A stretch of 64,000 nt of DNA from Aliiroseovarius crassostreae (GCF_001307765.1 NZ_LKBA01000001.1:1-64000), one strand, 5' to 3'. Shown: positions 1 through 9,366, counted from the first letter of the stretch. The notes: generated by a model from the sequence alone, not told the origin. A program made the numbers and translations.

Positions 1-161
1 GGCCGCCAACAACCTTGCCCGGCTGCCGAGGTTGCTGGCGGTATGAAGGGAAAGATGGCCCCAGAAGCGAGCCGTGGGCGCGCCGACAGACATGACACTT
101 CAGTCGAACCGGACCTGACGACGGGAAAGCGTTCCGGCTCAGCGACTATTTCAGCGACCTG
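1..161. other. Window edge, no supported gene
   Basis: All three reverse frames and two of the forward frames are short or interrupted here, and no protein family is recognisable. The forward frame beginning at base 1 stays open to a stop at 163-165, but its translation resembles nothing I know. Since fxsA ends at 162 on the minus strand, this stretch is probably its downstream intergenic region. Confidence 0.3.
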
Positions 162-668
162 TTAGTGCTTGGTCCAGCCCGAGGGGTCTTTTTCGACATG
201 ATGGGTGGGGCGTTTGTCGGGGGACACATCGGTAAATTCGCCATCAATCACATCGTCGCCACGGCCTGACTGTGGGCGGGTTTCGCTGAATTCAGTCTGG
301 GCTCCCATGGTGAAGCTTTGAACTTTCACTTTTGATTTCAGATGGTTGAAAACTGCGCGCCGCACCGCAGGGATGAGAAGCGCAAAGCCAACCGTATCTG
401 TGAAAAACCCCGGCGTGAGCAGAAGCGCCCCGGAAAACAGGATCATCGCACCATGGGCCAGAGGTTCGGTCGGGTCCTGTAGCTGACCAAAGCTGTTGCG
501 CAGATCCGCCATCGCCATCGCCCCCTGCGCGCGCATCAACTGGGTGCCGATCACCGCAGTCAAAACCACGATCAGAAGGGTCGGCCACAGACCAATCAGA
601 CCTCCAACCTGAATGAACAACGCGATTTCGATCAGCGGAACCGCTATGAACAGGGCAAAGAGCCACAT
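162..668 (-). CDS. fxsA: FxsA family membrane protein
   Basis: This 168-residue protein has hydrophobic stretches at about residues 2-20, 26-46 and 76-100 and the FxsA-type opening MWLFALFIAVPLIEIALF. E. coli FxsA is a cytoplasmic membrane protein whose overproduction relieves F-plasmid exclusion of phage T7; its normal role is unknown. The C-terminal 60 residues are polar and poorly conserved, ending in a charged tail (DPSGWTKH). It is divergent from the Tim44-domain gene across about 105 bases that must hold both promoters. The family call is secure, the cellular function is not. Confidence 0.85.
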   Translation of the reverse strand: MWLFALFIAVPLIEIALFIQVGGLIGLWPTLLIVVLTAVIGTQLMRAQGAMAMADLRNSFGQLQDPTEPLAHGAMILFSGALLLTPGFFTDTVGFALLIPAVRRAVFNHLKSKVKVQSFTMGAQTEFSETRPQSGRGDDVIDGEFTDVSPDKRPTHHVEKDPSGWTKH

Positions 669-773
669 GATACACCTCGTTTATTCGTTTGGCGTGGTGG
701 ACTTGTCCGCCAGCAGTACTTACATATGTTTCCGGTTAACGTGTTTCCAGAGCGTCCAGAAAATGAGGTCCCT

Positions 774-1433
774 ATGAGTTCTCCCCTGATCCAGCTTTTG
801 GTGCTGGCCGGCATTGCGCTATTCCTGATCCTGCGCCTGCGCGATGTGCTGGGCACACGCGAAGGATATGAAAAACCGCAGGTAACGCGGCAGGACAATC
901 CACGCACTACGCGGGAGAGTTTCGAGGTCATCGAAGGTGGAGCGGACAGTGATATCACCGACCACGTAGAAGAGAACTCGGAGGCCGCCCGTGCGCTGGT
1001 GGCGATGAAGGCGCTTGAGCCTGATTTCTCGGTCGGAGAGTTCCTGGGCGGGGCGCGCGGCGCTTACGAAATGATCCTGATGGGATTCGAAGCAGGTGAA
1101 ATGGCGGATATCAAGCCGTTCCTGTCGGACGATGTTTATGAAAGCTTTGCCATGGTGGTCGAAAGCCGCCGTGAGCAGGGTCTGACAATCGAAGCCAGTT
1201 TTGTTGGCCTGCGCGAGCTGAAGCTGGAAGATGCCACCTTTGATCCCGCCACAAATGAAGCTGAAATCACGGTGCGATTTGTAGGCGAGCTGACCTCGGT
1301 TGTGCGTGACAATGGCGGTGAGATCATCGAAGGCAACCCCAATGAGGTGAAGCGCCAGAAAGATATCTGGACCTTTGCCCGCAAGATGGGCACCGACAAC
1401 CCGAACTGGCAGCTGGTGGCCACTGGCGGATGA
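774..1433 (+). CDS. Tim44/TimA-type adaptor protein
   Basis: The protein has 219 residues. It starts with one N-terminal membrane anchor (residues about 4-19, IQLLVLAGIALFLILRLRD), followed by a polar acidic linker and a Tim44-like domain from roughly residue 80 to the end (AYEMILMGFEAGEMADIKPFLSDDV... WTFARKMGTDNPNWQLVATGG). The start at 774 is preferred over the upstream in-frame ATG at 726 because an AATGAGG-like ribosome site sits just before it and the hydrophobic anchor then begins at once. Bacterial Tim44 homologues are membrane-associated proteins of ill-defined function. Its stop overlaps the mltA start, so the two are translationally coupled. Confidence 0.8.
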   Translation: MSSPLIQLLVLAGIALFLILRLRDVLGTREGYEKPQVTRQDNPRTTRESFEVIEGGADSDITDHVEENSEAARALVAMKALEPDFSVGEFLGGARGAYEMILMGFEAGEMADIKPFLSDDVYESFAMVVESRREQGLTIEASFVGLRELKLEDATFDPATNEAEITVRFVGELTSVVRDNGGEIIEGNPNEVKRQKDIWTFARKMGTDNPNWQLVATGG

Positions 1434-2488
1434 TCTTTCGGGGGCTGGCATGTGCGCTGGCCCTTTGGGGCGGCCCTGCGTTTGCAGGTCTCGGGGATCA
1501 ATTGCCCAGCGATGCGCGCGTATCCGTGCTGGAGTTCACCGAGCTGAAAGGCTGGGCCGCTGACGACCATGATGCGGCCCTTTCCGTTTTCATCGACACT
1601 TGCATTGATCTGGATGAACCGCTTTGGGCGCCGCTTTGCGCGGTGGCACAGCGCCATTCGCTGAGCGGAGGGGCCGGCCGCGCTTTCTTTGAGCTGTTTT
1701 TCCGCCCGGTGCTGATCGAGAACGGGATGGATCCGCTGTTCACCGCTTATTACGAGCCGGAGATTGCGGGATCGCGCCTCAGGACCGAGACCTATCGCTA
1801 TCCTGTCTATCGCAAACCCAGCGGTCTTCCCAAAGGGCAGGCCTGGCACACCCGGCGCGAGATCGAGGAAGGCGGCGCGCTGGTTGGGCTTGGGCTGGAA
1901 ATTGCCTGGGTGGCGGATCCGGTTGACCTGCAATTCCTGCAGATCCAGGGCTCGGGCCGCATTCGCCTGACCGATGGCAGCGCCATCCGTTTGGGATATG
2001 GGGGAAATAACGGCCACGCGTTCAAATCGCTTGGGAAAGAGATGGTGCGGCGCGGGATTTATAATCCACATCAGGTTTCGCAGGCGGTGATCCGCAACTG
2101 GGTCAAACGCAATCCGGTGGACGGGCATGATCTTCTCATGTCCAACAACTCTTATGTATTTTTCCGTGAACTGGAACAGCTGCCCCGTGACAAAGGCCCT
2201 CTGGGGGCGATGAACCGATCCATCACCGCGCAGCGGTCGCTGGCGGTTGATCCGAAATATACGCCCCTGGGGGCGCCAGTCTGGCTGGAGAAATCGGGGA
2301 CAGAGCCATTCAGCCGTCTGATGGTGGCGCAGGATACCGGGTCGCGGGTCAAGGGCGCGCAGCGGGCGGATATTTTCTGGGGCACGGGGAAACAGGCGGG
2401 CATTCTGGCGGGTAAGATCCGTGACGGTGGGCGGATGTATGTTCTGATGCCGATCCAGCGCGCCTTTGCGCTTGAGGTTGAAGAGTGA
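1430..2488 (+). CDS. mltA: Membrane-bound lytic murein transglycosylase A
   Basis: MltA cleaves the glycan strands of peptidoglycan with formation of 1,6-anhydromuropeptides in the periplasm. The 352-residue protein starts with a hydrophobic export signal (residues 1-19, MIFRGLACALALWGGPAFAG). Cysteines are present but there is no clear lipobox, so it may be soluble in the periplasm. The MltA core includes YYEPEIAGSRLRTETYRYPVY (in part), FLQIQGSGRI, and a C-terminal 3D domain with the Asp-bearing motifs MVAQDTGSRVKGAQRADIFWG. The ATG overlaps the preceding TGA (ATGA). Confidence 0.93.
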   Translation: MIFRGLACALALWGGPAFAGLGDQLPSDARVSVLEFTELKGWAADDHDAALSVFIDTCIDLDEPLWAPLCAVAQRHSLSGGAGRAFFELFFRPVLIENGMDPLFTAYYEPEIAGSRLRTETYRYPVYRKPSGLPKGQAWHTRREIEEGGALVGLGLEIAWVADPVDLQFLQIQGSGRIRLTDGSAIRLGYGGNNGHAFKSLGKEMVRRGIYNPHQVSQAVIRNWVKRNPVDGHDLLMSNNSYVFFRELEQLPRDKGPLGAMNRSITAQRSLAVDPKYTPLGAPVWLEKSGTEPFSRLMVAQDTGSRVKGAQRADIFWGTGKQAGILAGKIRDGGRMYVLMPIQRAFALEVEE

Positions 2489-2491
2489 TCC

Positions 2492-3085
2492 ATGGCCCGA
2501 CGTCCGCGCAAGCTGAATGAAGAGGAAAAGGCGCTTTGGCAGAAAGTGGCTGAGAACACGCAGCGCCTGCACCCTGCCCGACCGGAAATAGGCACTCTTC
2601 CTGCGGAAAACACAAGGCCGGCCCCGAAACCCCCTGAGGTCAAGGCCCCTCGTTTTCGGATTGGAGAGGCCGCAAATCCCCGCAATGCGGGGCATGATCT
2701 TGCCCCCCCTGTGTCGGATCAGATCGCGCAGCAACGTCTGGCCATGGACAAGAAAACCTTTGGACGGATGAAGAAGGGGCGCCTGTCACCCGAAGCCCGG
2801 ATTGACCTGCATGGCATGACAATCGCCCAGGCCCACCCGATCCTGACCCGCTTTATTCTGGAGGCGGTGGCGGATCAACGGCGGCTGGTTCTGGTGATCA
2901 CCGGGAAGGGCAAGCACCGGGACGAGGGCGGACCCATTCCCGTGCGTCACGGGGTGCTGCGTCATCAGGTGCCGCATTGGTTGCATATGCCGCCGCTGAA
3001 ACAGCATGTGTTGCAGATATCAGAGGCGCATCTGAAACATGGCGGCCAAGGGGCCTATTACGTCTATCTGCGCCGGTTGCGTTAG
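2492..3085 (+). CDS. Smr-domain protein (MutS2 C-terminal type)
   Basis: This 197-residue protein has a basic, poorly conserved N-terminal half (ARRPRKLNEEEKALW) and a C-terminal Smr domain from about residue 105, marked by IDLHGMT, VLVITGKGKH and a final YYVYLRRLR strand. Smr domains are nicking or RNA-cleaving endonuclease folds; the stand-alone proteobacterial versions are of uncertain role. It begins 3 bases after the mltA stop, so it belongs to the tim44-mltA-smr operon. Its stop codon shares bases 3083-3084 with the convergent hydrolase stop. Confidence 0.88.
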   Translation: MARRPRKLNEEEKALWQKVAENTQRLHPARPEIGTLPAENTRPAPKPPEVKAPRFRIGEAANPRNAGHDLAPPVSDQIAQQRLAMDKKTFGRMKKGRLSPEARIDLHGMTIAQAHPILTRFILEAVADQRRLVLVITGKGKHRDEGGPIPVRHGVLRHQVPHWLHMPPLKQHVLQISEAHLKHGGQGAYYVYLRRLR

Positions 3086-4185
3086 CCATCGTCCGGCTGG
3101 CTGGGGTTGCCAATCACCAGCTTGGTGGCGTTCTGCACAACAAGAACCGTTCCCGGCAACAGGTTCGGACCGCGTGTCTTGCCGATTGTCCCAACCAGAT
3201 CAGGAACCGAGAGGATCAGTTTGAGAAATCCGGGGGAGGACAGCGCGACATTGTGATCCGCCAGCCCGTCCGAAAAGGCGGAGATATCGACAAGTGTCAC
3301 ATCCAGATCCGCAAGGAGGCCAATATCTTCGGCATTTCCGAGCCGGGCAGTTTGCCCGGTCAGCCCGGCCGACAGGCGCAGCGCCTTATCCTTGGTTGAG
3401 CTAAAAATATAGAAAGGCTGCGGCAGTTTCCCGATCCGCTTGGCCTGCTGGCGAAACAGGTCAATATCAATATCCGGTGACAACAGAAGGACACCGCCAA
3501 TCCGCCGCATCACCGATGTTTCATTGGAAATTGCCAGCTGACGCAGGCTTTCCATGGTCAGAAGTGCGCCCATCGAATGACCAATCAGGATCACCTCTTT
3601 CACGCCGGAACGCAGCGTGGCGCGGATCAGCTCTTCCAGCCCGTCGCGGGCATAGAGCATGCTGTCCCGATCATAGCCATATCCCAGCGGGTGCCCGGCG
3701 CTGGGCCAGGAATAGTGGATTGGCAGAAAGGGCAGATCCAGGTCTTCGACCAATTGGGCAAAACGATAGAGCCCTTCGGAGAAAGTGTTGTTGAACCCAT
3801 GCACAAAGATGGTCGCAACCCGCTCATCCCCCGTGCGACCCTGCAGCGCCTTTTGCAGTGCCTTGGTAAAGCTGCTGCTGTCCCGGTAGCTGGCGAAATC
3901 GTCGACGAGGAAATGCTTGGCGGGGTCCGGCGTTGCATTGTAAGGCCAGGTCACGCTGCCGGTTTCACGCTCGGGGGGAACGGAGACATCCACCCGCCCA
4001 AAGACCAGTTCTTCGCTGCGACTTCCAGTAGGACGGCCAATGAGCAGGTCGAACTCACGCGTGGTGCCGATAAAGATCTTCTGCACATTTCCGACCTCAC
4101 CCGCGCCGGCATATAGGGTGATTTCACCCCGTGGGGCGCAGGCCATCAGTGGAAAGAAGATGAAAACCAGAATGAGGCGGCGCAC
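3082..4185 (-). CDS. Alpha/beta hydrolase (DUF900 type), putative lipoprotein
   Basis: This protein of about 367 residues has a hydrophobic leader ending in a lipobox-like sequence (FFPLMAC), which suggests a lipid-anchored or secreted envelope hydrolase. An alpha/beta-hydrolase fold is indicated by TIFVHGFNNTFSEGLYRFAQ, then the nucleophile elbow LIGHSMGALL with Ser at about residue 205, and a late His (LADHN). DUF900 members are of unknown substrate. Only non-ATG starts are available: TTG at 4191 is too close to an AGAGAG ribosome site, while GTG at 4185 is better spaced and is used here. A paired-hairpin repeat lies directly upstream. Confidence 0.75.
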   Translation of the reverse strand: MRRLILVFIFFPLMACAPRGEITLYAGAGEVGNVQKIFIGTTREFDLLIGRPTGSRSEELVFGRVDVSVPPERETGSVTWPYNATPDPAKHFLVDDFASYRDSSSFTKALQKALQGRTGDERVATIFVHGFNNTFSEGLYRFAQLVEDLDLPFLPIHYSWPSAGHPLGYGYDRDSMLYARDGLEELIRATLRSGVKEVILIGHSMGALLTMESLRQLAISNETSVMRRIGGVLLLSPDIDIDLFRQQAKRIGKLPQPFYIFSSTKDKALRLSAGLTGQTARLGNAEDIGLLADLDVTLVDISAFSDGLADHNVALSSPGFLKLILSVPDLVGTIGKTRGPNLLPGTVLVVQNATKLVIGNPSQPDDG

Positions 4186-4203
4186 GGTCAATCACTCTCT
4201 AAA

Positions 4204-4310
4204 GTGTTTCGGAACAGGCAAGAGATACAGGAACATATCGAAATGCCCACGTTATTGATCTCTTTCACCGCGTTCCGGTCTTTCCCTGCGACAGGTTAAA
4301 ACCGAAACGC
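4204..4310. repeat. Paired-hairpin repeat, copy A (degenerate)
   Basis: Two imperfect palindromes lie at 4204-4246 (GTGTTTCG...CGAAATGC) and 4270-4310 (GCGTTCCGGT...ACCGAAACGC), separated by 23 bases. The end sequences and spacing match copies near 13.2 kb and 21.6 kb. It sits between the hydrolase start and the hslU terminator. Confidence 0.6.
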
Positions 4311-4346
4311 ATTCAGCGGAATAGAAATGAGTATAGCTGAGAAATG

Positions 4347-4374
4347 AAAAAACGCCGCCCTGATCCGGGCGGCG
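4347..4374 (-). terminator. Rho-independent terminator of hslVU
   Basis: Bases 4353-4360 and 4367-4374 form a perfect 8-bp GC stem (CGCCGCCC/GGGCGGCG) with a 6-base loop. Read on the minus strand it is followed by six T residues, about 40 bases after the hslU stop. Confidence 0.9.
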
Positions 4375-4415
4375 CGTTCATTTGTCTGAAACTTGTGCCT
4401 GATCGGGCGCAGATG

Positions 4416-5723
4416 TCAAAGGACGTACCGGCTCAGATCTGCGGATTTCATCAAGGAGCCCAGGTTGTCATCGACAAAGGCACGATCCACGGTGACAATT
4501 TCGCCGCTGCGATCCGGGGCCGAGAAGCTGAGCTCCTCAAACACGCGTTCAAGCACGGTATAAAGGCGCCGGGCACCGATATTTTCCACGTCCCGGTTCA
4601 CGTCAGCGGCGATCTTGGCAAGGGCCGCGATACCGTCCTTGGTGAACTCCACATTCACGTTTTCCGTGCCCATAAGCGCGGTGTATTGCAGCGTCAGGGC
4701 ATTGTCGGTTTCAGTCAGAATGCGCACGAAATCTGCTTCGGTCAGGGCGCGAAGCTCAACCCGGATCGGAAGACGCCCCTGCAGTTCCGGCAGCAGGTCA
4801 GAGGGTTTGGCAATGTGAAATGCCCCCGAGGCGATGAACAGGATATGGTCGGTCTTGACCGCCCCGTGTTTGGTCGAAACGGTGGTGCCTTCGATCAGCG
4901 GCAACAGGTCGCGCTGCACGCCTTCGCGTGACACATCCCCGCCGCGGGCCTCCTGACGGGCGCAGACCTTGTCGATTTCATCAAGGAAAACAATGCCGTT
5001 CTGCTCCACCGCTTCCAGGGCGGCCTTGGTGACGGTTTCGTCATCCAGAAGCTTGTCGGCCTCTTCCCCCAACAGCACGTCATAGCTTTCGCGCACGGTC
5101 ATCTTGCGCCGCGTGGTCCGCCCGCCAAAGGCCTTGCCGAACATATCCCCAAGGTTCAGCATTCCCATGCCCTGCCCCGGCTGTCCCGGCATGTCGATCA
5201 TCTGCATCGGGTTGGAATTGTCCACCACGTCCAGCTCGATCATCGTGTCGTCAAGCAACCCGTCCCGCAGTTTCTTGCGAAACATCTCGCGCGTGGCATC
5301 GCGGGCATCACTGCCGGCAATTGCTTCGATCACCCGCTCTTCGGCGTTTTCTTCGGCCCGCGCGCGCACATCTTCGCGCATATGGTCACGGGTCTGGATG
5401 ATGGCCGCATCCACCAGGTCTCGGATGATCTGTTCCACATCCCGGCCCACATATCCCACCTCGGTGAATTTCGTGGCTTCGACCTTGATGAACGGTGCGC
5501 GCGCCAGCTTTGCCAGCCGACGCGAAATCTCGGTTTTGCCGACGCCGGTCGGCCCGATCATCAGGATGTTTTTCGGATAGACCTCATCGCGCAGATCTGC
5601 AGAAAGCTGCTTGCGGCGCCAGCGATTGCGCAGCGCCACGGCAACCGCGCGCTTTGCATCGTTCTGGCCGATGATGAAGCGATCCAGTTCGGATACGATT
5701 TCACGGGGGGTCAGGTCGGTCAT
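4416..5723 (-). CDS. hslU: HslU, ATPase subunit of the HslVU protease
   Basis: HslU is the AAA+ unfoldase that feeds proteins to the HslV peptidase in the cytoplasm. The 435-residue protein has the family's usual length. It shows the Walker A motif [17 protein letters not shown] (about residue 55), an insertion (I) domain at about 110-240, Walker [12 protein letters not shown] (about 245), a sensor region [16 protein letters not shown], and the conserved C-terminal tail ending SRYVL that docks into HslV. Its ATG overlaps the hslV stop, so the pair is an operon, and a strong terminator follows. Confidence 0.97.
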   Translation of the reverse strand: MTDLTPREIVSELDRFIIGQNDAKRAVAVALRNRWRRKQLSADLRDEVYPKNILMIGPTGVGKTEISRRLAKLARAPFIKVEATKFTEVGYVGRDVEQIIRDLVDAAIIQTRDHMREDVRARAEENAEERVIEAIAGSDARDATREMFRKKLRDGLLDDTMIELDVVDNSNPMQMIDMPGQPGQGMGMLNLGDMFGKAFGGRTTRRKMTVRESYDVLLGEEADKLLDDETVTKAALEAVEQNGIVFLDEIDKVCARQEARGGDVSREGVQRDLLPLIEGTTVSTKHGAVKTDHILFIASGAFHIAKPSDLLPELQGRLPIRVELRALTEADFVRILTETDNALTLQYTALMGTENVNVEFTKDGIAALAKIAADVNRDVENIGARRLYTVLERVFEELSFSAPDRSGEIVTVDRAFVDDNLGSLMKSADLSRYVL

Positions 5724-6277
5724 TTGCTGATTTCCTCAACCGTCAGATTGCCATTTGTATAGACGCAGATATCCGCCGCAATCGCCATGGCCTTGCGCGC
5801 GATGCTTTCCGCGTCCAGATCGCTTTCCATCAATCCGCGGGCCGCCGCGAGGGCAAAATTGCCGCCAGATCCGATGGCCGCCACATCATGTTCCGGCTCC
5901 AGCACATCCCCTGCCCCGGTGATCACCAGAAGCTCGCTCCCGTCGGTCACGATCAGCATCGCTTCGAGTTTTTGCAGGTATTTGTCAGTGCGCCAGTCCT
6001 TGGCCAGCTCAACAGAGGCGCGCGCCAGTTGTCCGGGCGTGGCTTCCAGCTTGGCTTCCAGACGTTCAAGCAGGGTAAAGGCATCGGCGGTTGATCCTGC
6101 AAAGCCTGCCACCACATCAAATCCGCCGGGGCTGAGCCTGCGCACTTTGCGCGCGGAGCCTTTGATCACGGTCTGTCCCAGGCTGACCTGCCCGTCGCCT
6201 GCCACAACCACCTTGTCCCCTTTGCGCACCCCAATGATCGTGGTGCCGTGCCAGCCGGGAAAGTCCGTATCCGCCAT
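5720..6277 (-). CDS. hslV: HslV, proteolytic subunit of HslVU
   Basis: HslV is the N-terminal-threonine peptidase of the proteasome-like HslVU complex. The 185-residue product begins [17 protein letters not shown]; catalysis requires removal of about ten residues to expose the first Thr of the TTI motif, as in other alphaproteobacterial HslV with a short propeptide. Other family features are [33 protein letters not shown] and [14 protein letters not shown]. The start at 6277 is preferred over an upstream ATG at 6319 because a GGAGG ribosome site precedes it. A heat-shock-like promoter lies immediately upstream. Confidence 0.96.
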   Translation of the reverse strand: MADTDFPGWHGTTIIGVRKGDKVVVAGDGQVSLGQTVIKGSARKVRRLSPGGFDVVAGFAGSTADAFTLLERLEAKLEATPGQLARASVELAKDWRTDKYLQKLEAMLIVTDGSELLVITGAGDVLEPEHDVAAIGSGGNFALAAARGLMESDLDAESIARKAMAIAADICVYTNGNLTVEEISK

Positions 6278-6301
6278 AATGCCTCCAAATCCGTTTCCTC
6301 C

Positions 6302-6331
6302 TATATGGAGGTGGGGCACGGGGCAGACAAG
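6302..6331 (-). promoter_or_regulatory. Predicted RpoH-type promoter of hslVU
   Basis: On the minus strand, CTTGTCT (6325-6331) and CTCCATATA (6302-6310) are separated by 14 bases. This resembles the sigma-32 consensus CTTGAAA with CCCCATNTA. Transcription would start near 6295, giving a leader of about 18 bases with the GGAGG site. This is a prediction by eye. Confidence 0.5.
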
Positions 6332-6382
6332 TTCTTGTTCCTGAAAAGCTGTGTCGCGAACCGGGGGTGGCCGTGATACGCC

Positions 6383-7417
6383 TTAGTCGAGCCAACCCCG
6401 CAGGTTGCGTTCCGCCACACCGACCAGCGCCTTGATATGGGCGTCATCATCATTCAGGCAGGGGATATAGGTGAACGTTTCACCGCCCGCCTCAATGAAG
6501 GCTTCCTGGATCTCTTCCTGAATTTCCTCAAGGGTTTCAATGCAATCAGCCGAGAAGGCCGGAGCGATCACCGCGATGTTTTTCTTGCCGGATTTTGCCA
6601 GCCGCGCCACTTCTTCGACCGTATAGGGTTTCAGCCATTCCTCGGGACCGAACACGGATTGAAAGGTGGTTGTGATGTCTGTGTCGCTCCAGCCCAGCCG
6701 CTCGCGCAGCAGGCGGGTGCTTTTCTGGCACTGGCAATGATAGGGGTCGCCTTCGGTCAGGTAGCGGATCGGCATGCCGTGATAGGACACAACCAGAAGA
6801 TCTGGCCGTGTGTCGAGCGCCGCATATCCCCGCTCAACTGACTGCGCCAGCGCGTCGACATAGGCCGGGTCGTCGAAATAGGGCTCGATGGTGCGCGATG
6901 CAGGTTGCCACTTCTCTTCCATCAGGGCGCGGAAAAACTGGTCATTTGCGGTGCCCATCGTGGCCCCGGCATATTGTGGGTAAAGCGGGAAAAACAAGAC
7001 CCTATCACAGCCGTTAGAGACCATTTCAGACAGTTTCGACTTGGTGGATGGATTGCCATATCGCATACAGAAATCCACCATCACCCGATCGCCGTAAAGT
7101 TCTGCCAGTTCAGCCTGCAGCTTGGCCACCTGCTGCTTGGTGATGGTCATCAGCGGGCTTTCCCCAAGCTCCTCATTCCAGATCGACTTATAGGCTTCGC
7201 CCGAGGATTTCGGACGTTTGGTCAGGATAATGGCCTGCAGAATCGGCTGCCATTTCCAGGCCGGGTAATCAATCACCCGCTTGTCAGACAGAAATTCGTT
7301 CAGATACCGACGCATTGACCAGTAATCATAGCCATCCGGGGTGCCCAGATTGGCAAACAGAATGCCCACTTTCCGAGGTTTGATGGCGGGGTGGTCTGTG
7401 GGTTTCTCCATGATCAT
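6383..7417 (-). CDS. hemH: Ferrochelatase
   Basis: HemH inserts Fe(II) into protoporphyrin IX, the last step of protoheme synthesis. The 344-residue protein has the family's length and motifs: VGILFANLGTPDGYD near the N-terminus, RYGNPSTKSKL, the active-site His in VVSYHGMPIRYLTEGDPY (about 215), and the acidic ADCIETLEEIQEE (about 295). Two close start codons exist (7417 and 7411). It is preceded by a co-directional methyltransferase gene with a 70-base gap and followed by the hslVU promoter. Heme supply fits the cytochrome-rich Nor module in the window but no direct link is visible. Confidence 0.96.
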   Translation of the reverse strand: MIMEKPTDHPAIKPRKVGILFANLGTPDGYDYWSMRRYLNEFLSDKRVIDYPAWKWQPILQAIILTKRPKSSGEAYKSIWNEELGESPLMTITKQQVAKLQAELAELYGDRVMVDFCMRYGNPSTKSKLSEMVSNGCDRVLFFPLYPQYAGATMGTANDQFFRALMEEKWQPASRTIEPYFDDPAYVDALAQSVERGYAALDTRPDLLVVSYHGMPIRYLTEGDPYHCQCQKSTRLLRERLGWSDTDITTTFQSVFGPEEWLKPYTVEEVARLAKSGKKNIAVIAPAFSADCIETLEEIQEEIQEAFIEAGGETFTYIPCLNDDDAHIKALVGVAERNLRGWLD

Positions 7418-7487
7418 TGGCTTGCTCCTGCGCGCATATTCTTGATCTCAGATAGCGGCTTTTCGGGGTGGGTCAATTGCTTCGGCT

Positions 7488-8318
7488 CTATTTCGGGAGT
7501 TTTGTCTCATCTGTGCCAAGGGCATCGGCCAGCCTTGCGGCGGCGGATCCCGGTCGAAGCGGTTTGGGTTGGCTGTCATCCGGCGCCCATCCGGTCAGGG
7601 TGATGAATTCGAAAGTTGCCGAAATGCGACCCTGTTCTGCCGGAAAATGCGATTTGTAATGCTGATCGGCGGCGATGAAAAAGCGGCGCGGCAGTGGCTG
7701 GGGGTTGCGGGCGGCAAGCGCGTTCCGCTCTCCCATCAGGCGCAGATCCGCCATCAGTGCAAACAGGTCCTTATAGGATACGGTTCGCGGGGCGCTGTCT
7801 GCCACCGGAAGGGCGAACCCAGCGCGCTGCAGCAAGGCTCCCAAATCGCGGATTTCCCCCATGGGGGCCACACGAGGAGAAAGCCCGCCCATCATTTTGG
7901 TCTCTGTTTCAGCCAAGACAGCGCGCAGTTCGGCCAGGGTTTGCCCGCCGAAACACACGCCGAGAAACAGGCCATCGGGTTTTAGGGCAAGCCGTGATTG
8001 GATGAGTTGTCCAACCGGATCATTGGCCCAGTGAAGCCCCATCGCGTGGATCACCAGATCATAGTGACCCGCCTTCAGCGGCAGATCATCCCGGTCATCG
8101 ACAAGGGTGGCTTGGGGGAAGGCGGGCCCCCAGATCTGTGGGAAACCGGTGACAATGGCGATGTTTTTAAACGTTCTGTTAACCATATCCAGGCGATCAT
8201 GGACCTCGTCCACTGCAAGGGATTGCAGGAACATCCCATCCGCATGGGACCGGGCCCGGTTGCGGGCCAGGCGTTCGGGGTCGGTAAGGGCGTGGGGCAT
8301 CTGGCTTGCTCTGGTCAT
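7488..8318 (-). CDS. SAM-dependent methyltransferase (BioC/NDUFAF5-like)
   Basis: The protein has about 276 residues. The N-terminus PHALTDPERLARNRARS is typical of the NDUFAF5/BioC-like class-I methyltransferase group in alphaproteobacteria, and a Rossmann-type core follows (TFKNIAIVTGFPQIWG, YDLVIHAMGLHWANDPVGQL, LKPDGLFLGVCFGGQTL). The Gly-rich SAM-binding loop is atypical, lacking a GxGxG, which is common in NDUFAF5-like members. The start at 8318 (MTRASQMPHAL) avoids an unsupported 22-residue extension; Met at 8300 is an alternative. It is divergent from comF across only 30 bases. The substrate is unknown. Confidence 0.7.
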   Translation of the reverse strand: MTRASQMPHALTDPERLARNRARSHADGMFLQSLAVDEVHDRLDMVNRTFKNIAIVTGFPQIWGPAFPQATLVDDRDDLPLKAGHYDLVIHAMGLHWANDPVGQLIQSRLALKPDGLFLGVCFGGQTLAELRAVLAETETKMMGGLSPRVAPMGEIRDLGALLQRAGFALPVADSAPRTVSYKDLFALMADLRLMGERNALAARNPQPLPRRFFIAADQHYKSHFPAEQGRISATFEFITLTGWAPDDSQPKPLRPGSAAARLADALGTDETKLPK

Positions 8319-8348
8319 AAGCTGGGACCATAGAAGGAGAAACAGGAA

Positions 8349-9065
8349 ATGCAATCCGCGCTTCGTCTGTTGTATCCGCCTCAATGCGTGTGCTGCGGTG
8401 ATCAGGTGGAAAGCGAGTTTGGCTTATGTGGCGCCTGTTGGCGGGACACCCCGTTTATCGAAGGGGTGGTGTGTGATCTGTGTGGTGCCCCCCTGCTGGG
8501 AGAAGACGACCATCATGTCAGCCATTGTGATGATTGCCTGAAAACGGACCGCCTCTGGGCGCATGGGCGGTCGGCCTTGCAGTATCGGGACAATGCCCGG
8601 CGCATGGTGTTGGCATTGAAACATGGCGATCGGACCGATCTGTCGCGCCCGGCGGCGGGTTGGATGGCGCGGGCAATTGCCCCTGTCCTGCCCCAAAATG
8701 CGCTGATTGTGCCAATTCCAATCCACTGGACCCGCCTTCTCAAACGACGGTTCAATCAGGCGGCGGAGCTTGGCAGGGCCCTGTCGGACCGGCTGGACCT
8801 GGAGTTTGCGCCCGATCTGCTGATCCGCCCGCGGCGCACATCTGTCCATGATGGGCTGTCGACGGATGAAAGGTTTGAAAACATGAAAGGCGCGATCAAA
8901 CCCCATCCGAAACGGCGGCGCACCCTGTCTGGACGCCACATCCTTCTGGTGGATGACGTGATGACATCCGGGGCCACTTTTTCTGCAGGAGCGGACGCTT
9001 GCCTTGATGCCGGGGCCGCGTCGGTCACCGTCTTGTCATTGGCGCGCGTTGCGAAAGAGCCCTGA
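8349..9065 (+). CDS. comF: ComF family protein (phosphoribosyltransferase fold)
   Basis: This 238-residue protein has an N-terminal zinc-binding region with CxxC pairs (CVCC, CGAC, CDLC at about residues 13-45) and a C-terminal PRTase domain carrying the PRPP loop ILLVDDVMTSGATFSAGA (about residue 195). ComF proteins are needed for DNA uptake in competent bacteria, while the GntX-type homologues have other roles; natural competence is not proven here. An AAGGAGA ribosome site precedes the ATG. The downstream genes grxC and the amidase follow closely on the same strand. Confidence 0.85.
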   Translation: MQSALRLLYPPQCVCCGDQVESEFGLCGACWRDTPFIEGVVCDLCGAPLLGEDDHHVSHCDDCLKTDRLWAHGRSALQYRDNARRMVLALKHGDRTDLSRPAAGWMARAIAPVLPQNALIVPIPIHWTRLLKRRFNQAAELGRALSDRLDLEFAPDLLIRPRRTSVHDGLSTDERFENMKGAIKPHPKRRRTLSGRHILLVDDVMTSGATFSAGADACLDAGAASVTVLSLARVAKEP

Positions 9066-9102
9066 CATCCTATATATCCTTGGCAACAGACCGAGGATAG
9101 TC

Positions 9103-9366
9103 ATGCAACCCGTTACCATTTACACCAGCGCCCTATGTGGCTTCTGTCACGCGGCAAAGCGCCTTTTGAAGCAGAAAGGCGTGTCCTTTGATGAGATCGA
9201 TGTGGGGTTTGATCCGGCGCGTCGGCAGGAAATGATGGCGCGTGCAAATGGGCGTCATACCGTGCCGCAGATCTTTATTGGCGACAATCATGTTGGCGGA
9301 TGTGACGACCTTTATGATCTGGATCGCGCCGGTAAGCTGGATGGCGCCCTGACCGGGGGGCTGTGA
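9103..9366 (+). CDS. grxC: Glutaredoxin 3
   Basis: This small glutathione-dependent disulfide reductase of 87 residues has the dithiol site CGFC in TIYTSALCGFCHAAKRLL, the cis-Pro region TVPQIFIGDNHVGGCDDL, and a typical thioredoxin-fold length. It acts in the cytoplasm on ribonucleotide reductase and mixed disulfides. The start at 9103 is chosen over an in-frame upstream codon because the glutaredoxin fold begins exactly there. It is translationally coupled to the amidase gene (ATG overlaps TGA). Confidence 0.95.
   Translation: MQPVTIYTSALCGFCHAAKRLLKQKGVSFDEIDVGFDPARRQEMMARANGRHTVPQIFIGDNHVGGCDDLYDLDRAGKLDGALTGGL

Noticed and set aside
819-2734. Long minus-strand open frames opposite the Tim44-domain gene and mltA
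   Set aside because: They are antisense shadows of well-supported genes in GC-rich DNA; no family motifs and no ribosome sites.
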